Shown here in pieces: positions 6,200-6,773 of a DNA stretch of 6,773 nt (positions are counted from its first letter, which is position 1; each line of letters begins with the position of its first letter). Source of the DNA: Pirellulales bacterium (lineage in GTDB: Bacteria; Planctomycetota; Planctomycetia; Pirellulales; JAICIG01); assembly GCA_025924495.1 (NCBI GenBank), contig JAICIG010000427.1, positions 1 to 6,773 of the forward strand, given 5' to 3'. The notes under the pieces are model-generated. The model was given only the letters and a program-made list of their open reading frames with translations, was not told the DNA's origin and searched no databases. A program made the position numbers and the translations under genes.

Positions 6200-6757
6200 T
6201 ATGCCGAAGGACTCGATGCGGCTTTTGATATCCACACCAGTTGTGTCACGCACGATAACTTTCCGGGCTATGTCGAGCTGGAGGTGCAGTTCCGCTTCGA
6301 CAACGGTATCTGGAACGGGCACAGTCGCAAACGTGGCGTGGAATGTACGATCGAAGGGCAAACGCCGCTCGTCCGTAAGATTACGATGAACAACCACTAC
6401 AACGGCACATTTCTCGAGCCCTGGGGCGAACGCTCGCAGCGCGGTTACGGCATCGAAGTGCTGGAGCGCTTCGTGCGCGAACTCGCCACGGTCGAATTCG
6501 GCGGTCCGGAAAGCCAGCGGCCGGGTCGGCTCGCTCAAGCGCGCGGTTTAAGCTACAACGATCTGGCCGCCGATCGCCAGACTGTGGCCGCCGTGCAGGC
6601 CATGGAGGCGATTCTCGCTCGGCATGCCGCAGGACAACCCAATTGCGTTGTCGAGGTCGATCACCCTGAGGGCGGTCTCGTTTTGTTCGAACCCGGCTCG
6701 GTTAAGCGCGAAGTGCTTTACTCAGGGCGAGTGGGAAAAGAAGAAGCCAGGAGATAG
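6200..6757 (+). pseudogene. C-terminal part of the same oxidoreductase, separated by the in-frame TAA
   Basis: Directly after the TAA at 6197-6199 the same reading frame continues for 185 codons as recognisable Gfo/Idh/MocA C-terminal sequence: YAEGLDAAFDIH, then DNFPGYVELEVQFRFDNG, MNNHYNGTFLEPWGE, and a final helical part ending near EREVLYSGRV-like residues (VKREVLYSGRV). Counted with the first part, the product would be about 433 residues, a normal length for the family. No ribosome site and no ATG at a domain boundary supports independent translation; the first candidates are a GTG at 6284 and an ATG at 6387, inside the domain. The simplest reading is one gene with a single nonsense codon. 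The last codons and the TAG stop lie inside a short tandem repeat (6748-6773), so the natural C-terminus may also have been altered. It could instead be an assembly or sequencing error. Confidence 0.75.
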
Positions 6758-6773
6758 GAGTCAGGAGATAGGA
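6748..6773 (+). repeat. 14-base purine-rich tandem repeat at the right edge
   Basis: The unit CAGGAGATAGGAGT (6748-6761) is followed by a second copy matching over its first 12 bases before the window ends. The stop codon TAG of the oxidoreductase frame (6755-6757) is inside the first copy. The array may continue beyond the window, so its copy number is unknown. Confidence 0.75.

Noticed and set aside
1..6773. tRNA, rRNA, CRISPR array, insertion sequence or phage genes
   Set aside because: No cloverleaf, spaced identical repeats, transposase or integrase motifs, or terminal inverted repeats were seen on either strand.

Overview
The window looks like ordinary chromosomal DNA from a GC-rich bacterium, most likely a planctomycete of the Pirellulales type. 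This is inferred from gene content: an McsA/McsB pair outside an obvious Firmicute setting, a stand-alone trpE, a secreted FKBP-type isomerase, and a divergent xylose-isomerase-like / Gfo-Idh-MocA pair. No rRNA or other taxonomic marker is present, so the assignment is tentative.

Layout. Positions 1-999 (minus strand) hold mcsA followed after four bases by the 5' third to half of mcsB, which runs off the left edge. A near-consensus sigma70-type promoter (TTGACA, 16 bases, TAGAAT) lies 59 bases upstream of mcsA, next to a perfect 15-base palindrome. Diverging from it on the plus strand is a complete trpE (1221-2759) without a partner trpG. A 330-base gene-free stretch follows, with a long stem-loop starting one base after the trpE stop, a weak terminator candidate and a weak promoter candidate. 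Next is a secreted FkpA/Mip-like peptidyl-prolyl isomerase (3090-3851) ending in a strong intrinsic terminator. The minus-strand gene 4129-5142 is a TIM-barrel sugar phosphate isomerase/epimerase-like protein. Diverging from it at 5456 is a Gfo/Idh/MocA-family oxidoreductase whose frame is broken by one in-frame TAA at 6197-6199, after which recognisable coding resumes in the same frame to 6757. A 14-base tandem repeat supplies its final stop codon and reaches the right edge.

Functionally, McsA/McsB form a protein-arginine phosphorylation module for protein quality control. TrpE makes anthranilate for tryptophan synthesis. The FKBP protein probably assists folding outside the cytoplasm. The last two genes belong to families that often work together in oxidation and isomerisation of sugars or polyols, but their substrates cannot be read from sequence. 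I see no novel multi-gene system. The points most worth checking are the in-frame stop in the oxidoreductase, the long stem-loop after trpE and the promoter/palindrome upstream of mcsA.
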